Of a stretch of DNA of 64,000 bases, positions 60,805 through 64,000 are shown piece after piece (position 1 is the first letter of the stretch; every line of letters starts with the position of its first letter). The translations under genes were made by a program, and so were the position numbers. This DNA is from Sinosporangium siamense (GTDB lineage Bacteria > Actinomycetota > Actinomycetes > Streptosporangiales > Streptosporangiaceae), in NCBI RefSeq assembly GCF_016863435.1, contig NZ_BOOW01000013.1, forward strand, positions 124,001 to 188,000, in the 5' to 3' direction. The notes beneath the pieces are model-generated. The model was not told where the DNA came from, ran no database searches, and was given only the letters and a program-made list of their open reading frames with translations.

Positions 60805-62418
60805 ATGAGAGGACGTACGGCGGAAGCCGAGTTCGACGTCGTCGTCCTGGGCGGCGGGCACAACGGGCTCGTGGCCGCCGCCTACCTCGGCAAGGCGGGA
60901 CTGCGGACCGCACTCGTCGAGGCCCGCGAAACCCTCGGCGGCCCCTGCGGGGCCTACGAGTTCCTGCCGGGCCGCCGGCTGTCCTTCACCAACTCCCCGG
61001 GGTCCCTCGATCCCGCCGTGGTGGCCGAGCTGGACCTTGCCGGCTTCGGCCTGCGGTTCGTCCCGGCCGATCCCACGGTGGTGCAGCGTTACGACGACGG
61101 CTACTTCCTCGGCTGGCGCGACCAGGCGCGGGTCGAGCGGCAGCTCGACGCCTTCGCCCCCGGCGAGGGCGCACGCTACCGGCGGCTGGTGGACGATCTG
61201 GAACGGCTCGGCCGCACGCTCGGGGTCTCCCTCGCCGAGCCGTCGCCCTCCCTCGCCGAGCTCGCCCGCCGGCTGCGGACCCCCGAGGACGAGAGGCTGT
61301 TCACCTCCGTCTTCCTGCGCGGCCTCACTGAACTCCTCGACGACTACCTGGTCGCCGACGAGACCAAGGCGCTGCTCACCATGCTGGCGCTCAACGCCCA
61401 CCTGGTGCCGCCGTCCGCGCCCGGCACGGCGGTGGGGCTCATGATGCGGCCGTTCGCCCTCGCCTCACGTGCGCGGCTCTCCGCCGACGACCCCGGCCGG
61501 GTCGCCCTCCGGGGGTCGACCGGCCTCCCCGTCGGGTCGATGAGCGCCATCGTGGACGCCCTTGAGCGGTGTTGCCGCAGCCACGGCGTGCACATCCGGA
61601 CCGGGTCCCCGGTCACCGACGTCGTCCACGCCGCGGGGCGGGTGCGAGGAGTGGCGGTCGCGGGTGGCGACGTGCTCTCCGCCGACCGTGTCGTGGCCGC
61701 CGTCAGCCCGGTGCATCTCTTCCGCGACCTGCTGGACGACGAGGCGCTGGGACCGGAGGTCCGGCGCGCGGTGGCGTCGAGGCGCATCCGGGGCTCTGCC
61801 TTCAAGGTCCTCCTTGAGGTGGACGGGCTTCCGCCCTACGCCGACCTGCCGGAGGGGGTCTCCCAGACGCAGGCGGCGACGTGTCAGTTCCGCCTCGGCG
61901 GCTCACCGGCCGGCATCGAGCGGTCCATCCACGACGCACTGGCCGGGATACCTTCCCAGAAGCCCCTCATGTGGGGGCTTATCCCTACGATCACCTCACC
62001 TCATCTGACTCCCGGCGACACGCATCTCATCAGTGTGAACGCCTGGCATGCGCCGTACGACCTGCGTGAGGGCGATTGGGAGAGCGAGACCGACAAATTC
62101 GGACGGCGGTGTGTGGACGAGCTCTCGCGGCTCATGCCGGGACTCGCCGACCGCATCGTCGACCACCGTTTCATGGGCCCGGTCGAGATCGAACGCGAAC
62201 TCGGCCTGGTGGAGAGCAACATCACGCACGGCGACATGCTGCCGGGGGACCTCTTCGCCACACGGCCCCACCCCGAGATCGCCGGTTACCGCACGCCGCT
62301 TCGCGGCTTCTACCTCAGCGGCTCGGGCACATGGCCCGGCGGTTACGTCACCGGCATCCCCGGACGTAATGCGAGCCGGGCCGTACTGAGCGACGCCCTC
62401 AACGAGAGAAAGCACTAG
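60805..62418 (+). CDS. Phytoene-desaturase-like FAD-dependent oxidoreductase
   Basis: A 537-residue flavoprotein with the N-terminal dinucleotide fold VVLGGGHNGLVAAAYLGKAG at about 13-32 and the C-terminal FAD segment GFYLSGSGTWPGGYVTGIPG. It belongs to the PYROXD2/CrtI-like amine-oxidase superfamily, which desaturates or isomerises hydrocarbon chains or oxidises small amines. ATG 60805 lies 14 bp after the M19 stop, with an intervening 5-codon mini-frame (60791) that could mediate translational re-initiation. It seems to be the oxidative step in the cluster. Confidence 0.87.
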   Translation: MRGRTAEAEFDVVVLGGGHNGLVAAAYLGKAGLRTALVEARETLGGPCGAYEFLPGRRLSFTNSPGSLDPAVVAELDLAGFGLRFVPADPTVVQRYDDGYFLGWRDQARVERQLDAFAPGEGARYRRLVDDLERLGRTLGVSLAEPSPSLAELARRLRTPEDERLFTSVFLRGLTELLDDYLVADETKALLTMLALNAHLVPPSAPGTAVGLMMRPFALASRARLSADDPGRVALRGSTGLPVGSMSAIVDALERCCRSHGVHIRTGSPVTDVVHAAGRVRGVAVAGGDVLSADRVVAAVSPVHLFRDLLDDEALGPEVRRAVASRRIRGSAFKVLLEVDGLPPYADLPEGVSQTQAATCQFRLGGSPAGIERSIHDALAGIPSQKPLMWGLIPTITSPHLTPGDTHLISVNAWHAPYDLREGDWESETDKFGRRCVDELSRLMPGLADRIVDHRFMGPVEIERELGLVESNITHGDMLPGDLFATRPHPEIAGYRTPLRGFYLSGSGTWPGGYVTGIPGRNASRAVLSDALNERKH

Positions 62419-62421
62419 AGC

Positions 62422-62736
62422 ATGGAATTCCTCGTCAACATCCGCATCCAATGGCCCGCGGACGGCGACCCCGAGAAGTACGCCAGGATCGCCGAGGAGG
62501 AGAGGGCCCTGGCCGGCAAGCTCGCGGAAGCCGGTCACCTCATCCGCATGTGGCGTGTCCCCGGCAGGCGGGAGAACTGGGGCCTCTGGCGGGCGGAGAG
62601 CCCGAGCGAACTGCACGAGATCCTGTCCCGGCTGCCCGTCTGGCCGTGGATGGACATCACCGTGCACCCCCTCGGCTGGCACCCGGTGGACCCCGCGCCG
62701 GAGCACTCGAGACCGCAGGTCACGCTGCCGCACTGA
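62422..62736 (+). CDS. Muconolactone-delta-isomerase-like protein
   Basis: A 104-residue protein with the ferredoxin-like fold of CatC: MEFLVNIRIQWPADGDPEK and LWRAESPSELHEILSRLPVW then MDITVHPLGWHP. In the beta-ketoadipate pathway CatC moves the double bond of muconolactone; the relative here has a catalytic region MWRVPGRRENWGLWRA and may act on another lactone. It is 4 bp after the flavoprotein gene and ends the operon just before a GC-rich hairpin. Confidence 0.87.
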   Translation: MEFLVNIRIQWPADGDPEKYARIAEEERALAGKLAEAGHLIRMWRVPGRRENWGLWRAESPSELHEILSRLPVWPWMDITVHPLGWHPVDPAPEHSRPQVTLPH

Positions 62737-62748
62737 GAAGACCGAGAG

Positions 62749-62785
62749 AGGGGCCCGGCTGCCACTGGGGCGCCGCCGGGCCCCT
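62749..62785 (+). terminator. GC-rich hairpin terminating the catabolic operon
   Basis: Arms AGGGGCCCGGC / GCCGGGCCCCT (11 bp, perfect) around a 15-base loop, 13 bp after the muconolactone-isomerase-like stop. TTGG follows. Confidence 0.7.
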
Positions 62786-62810
62786 TGGCACGTTTCCCGC
62801 CGCTTTGCCG

Positions 62811-62897
62811 AGCATCGCGGCAAGACGAGCACCGCGGCAAGACGAGCACTGCGGCAAGCCGAGCACCGCGGCAAGACGGACGAGCACCGCGAAAAGG
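62811..62897. repeat. 17-bp tandem repeats, four and a half copies
   Basis: AGCACCGCGGCAAGACG-like units start at 62811, 62828, 62845, 62862 and (partial, after a 4-bp insertion) 62883, with one to two changes each. They lie between two hairpins of convergent genes, without spacers. Confidence 0.85.
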
Positions 62898-62920
62898 GGC
62901 CGGGAACAGTCCCGGCCCCT
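62895..62920 (-). terminator. Intrinsic terminator of the oligopeptide ABC operon
   Basis: AGGGGCCGGGA / TCCCGGCCCCT (11 bp, perfect) with ACAG loop. On the minus strand it is followed by TTTT, as expected for a terminator after the ATPase gene that ends at 62940. Confidence 0.85.
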
Positions 62921-62939
62921 CCCCTTGCGTGTGGGGTGC

Positions 62940-63944
62940 TCAGACCGTGGCGGGTGCCAGGGCCGCGATCACGGCGGGGTCGTCGTGACGGTGGCAGGCC
63001 ACCGTGTGACCGTCGGACACGGCCACCGTCGCGGGCTCCGCCGTACGGCACTGGTCCGTCGCGAACGGGCACGTCCGCTGGAAGCGGCAGCCGGGCGGCG
63101 GGGCGACGGGGTCGGGCGGCTCCGCGCGGGGCCGGGTGTCGGTGATGTTCTCCTTCCTGCGGGGGTCGGGAAGGGGGACGGCCCGCAGGAGGGCGTGGGT
63201 GTACGGATGACGGGGAGAGGCGAACAGGTCGTCGCGGGAGGCGGCCTCCATGATGCGCCCGCCGTACATCACGACGACCCGGTCGGAGATGTGGCGCACG
63301 ACGCTGAGGTCGTGTGCGATGAACAGGTAGCTCAGGTCGAGCCGGTCGCGCAGGTCCTGGAGCAGGTTGACGATCTGCCCCTGGATGCTGACGTCGAGCG
63401 CGGAGACGATCTCGTCGCAGACGATGAACCGGGGCTCCACGGCCAGGGCGCGGGCGATCGCCACCCGCTGGCGCTGACCGCCGGAGAGCTCGTGCGGATA
63501 GCGCCGTGCGAGCTCGGGGCGCAGACCGACCTGGTCGAGCAGTTCCGCGACACGCTTGCCGACCGCTTCCCTGGGGACGATCCTGTGCACGGTCAGCACC
63601 TCGCGCAGCACCGCGCCGACCGTCATCCGCGGGTTGAGGCTGGCGAAGGGGTCCTGGTAGACGATCTGCGCGAGGCGGGGCAGCGAGCCGTCGGCCCGCC
63701 GCGTGGCGAGGTCCTCGCCGTGGAGGCGCACCCTGCCCCCGGTGACGGGCGCCAGGCCGATGAGCGCACGGCCCGTGGTGCTCTTGCCGCTGCCGCTCTC
63801 GCCGACCAGGCTGACGATGCCGCGGGCCGGCACGGTGAACGACACCCCGTCGACGGCGCGGGCGGCGGCGACGACCCGGCGCAGCACCCCGGAACGCACG
63901 GGGAAGTGCACACGCAGGTCCTCGACCACGATGTCGGATGTCAT
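62940..63944 (-). CDS. Oligopeptide/dipeptide-type ABC transporter ATP-binding protein (DppF/OppF-like)
   Basis: The 334-residue ATPase has Walker A GESGSGKSTTG, signature LSGGQRQRVAIARAL, Walker B FIVCDEIVSALD and H-loop AHDLSVV. The C-terminal oligopeptide-ABC region follows, with cysteines in GCRFQRTCPFATDQCRT and VACHR, which hold an Fe-S cluster or zinc in this family. ATG 63944 overlaps the upstream gene's stop by 4 bp. It faces the catabolic operon and probably imports its substrate (inference). Confidence 0.93.
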   Translation of the reverse strand: MTSDIVVEDLRVHFPVRSGVLRRVVAAARAVDGVSFTVPARGIVSLVGESGSGKSTTGRALIGLAPVTGGRVRLHGEDLATRRADGSLPRLAQIVYQDPFASLNPRMTVGAVLREVLTVHRIVPREAVGKRVAELLDQVGLRPELARRYPHELSGGQRQRVAIARALAVEPRFIVCDEIVSALDVSIQGQIVNLLQDLRDRLDLSYLFIAHDLSVVRHISDRVVVMYGGRIMEAASRDDLFASPRHPYTHALLRAVPLPDPRRKENITDTRPRAEPPDPVAPPPGCRFQRTCPFATDQCRTAEPATVAVSDGHTVACHRHDDPAVIAALAPATV

Positions 63945-64000
63945 GGGGTTTCCTCCAGCACGACGGGACAGCGGACACGGTGATCGGGCGCCCCGCCGGC
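63941..64000 (-). CDS. C-terminal end of an ABC transporter ATP-binding protein (DppD/OppD-like), partial
   Basis: The last 19 codons and TGA of the gene upstream of the ATPase: the peptide end AGGAPDHRVRCPVVLEETP has the HRVRCP tail of the DppD-type family. The stop overlaps the next start as ATGA. The remainder lies beyond the window. Confidence 0.7.
   Translation of the reverse strand, partial: AGGAPDHRVRCPVVLEETP

Noticed and set aside
62811-62897. Possible CRISPR array
   Set aside because: Units follow each other without unique spacers and are only 17 bp; no cas genes are near. The same holds for 13733-13784.

Overview
This is 64 kb of a high-GC actinomycete chromosome. The evidence is the base composition, many GTG starts, 4-bp start/stop overlaps, a WhiB protein, an ECF sigma gene paired with a CU044_5270-type gene, and a WhiJ-like regulator beside a HATPase protein. 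The protein set fits a Streptosporangiales-type soil actinomycete, but that placement is inference. No rRNA, tRNA or CRISPR array was found. Most of the window is metabolic and regulatory gene content broken by small decayed insertions.

Region by region: 1-6.1 kb holds a TetR-controlled acyl-CoA operon (regulator, acyl-CoA ligase, enoyl-CoA hydratase, amino-acid permease, secreted serine hydrolase) with a perfect palindromic operator. 6.1-8.7 kb holds an IS remnant, an XRE regulator, a VOC protein and a toxin-antitoxin-like pair. 8.7-11.3 kb is an ECF sigma module with a secreted protein. 11.3-16.4 kb carries an RsgA-type GTPase, a phosphoribosyltransferase and a first cytochrome bd oxidase. 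16.5-25.5 kb has a WhiB protein, a sucrase/ferredoxin-like protein behind an iron box, a divergent GlpD / alkyl-DHAP-synthase-like pair, decayed siderophore genes, a metallophosphoesterase and a family-A polymerase. 25.7-29.6 kb has an MFS exporter, a small XRE protein and a Ser/Thr kinase.

29.8-40.6 kb is a purine-catabolism island. Oxamate carbamoyltransferase-type genes allF, allG and allH diverge from a PucR regulator, which is followed by an NCS2 permease and a three-subunit xanthine-dehydrogenase-type hydroxylase. 40.7-43.1 kb is a second cytochrome bd oxidase (cydA then cydB, minus strand) behind three tandem 15-bp dyads. 43.2-45 kb has a VapBC pair whose operator covers the vapB start codon, an internally duplicated protein and a collapsed MerR-PP2C gene. 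45.2-48.4 kb is an ABC exporter with its own two-component system. 48.5-51 kb is a WhiJ-like regulatory cluster.

51.2-58.2 kb looks like a DosR/DevR dormancy-type locus. A universal stress protein, acetate kinase, phosphoketolase, a DevR orthologue and a flavin-binding PNPOx-like protein lie around three sites resembling the mycobacterial DosR box. A truncated TnpB gene has landed between the phosphoketolase gene and devR. Together Xfp and AckA would make ATP from sugar phosphates by substrate-level phosphorylation when respiration stalls. 58.2-64 kb is a catabolic operon (aldehyde dehydrogenase, atypical M19 dipeptidase, phytoene-desaturase-like flavoprotein, muconolactone-isomerase-like protein) with matching TGTCCCA dyads before its two transcription units, facing an oligopeptide-type ABC ATPase pair. 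This last cluster is the best candidate for an undescribed pathway.
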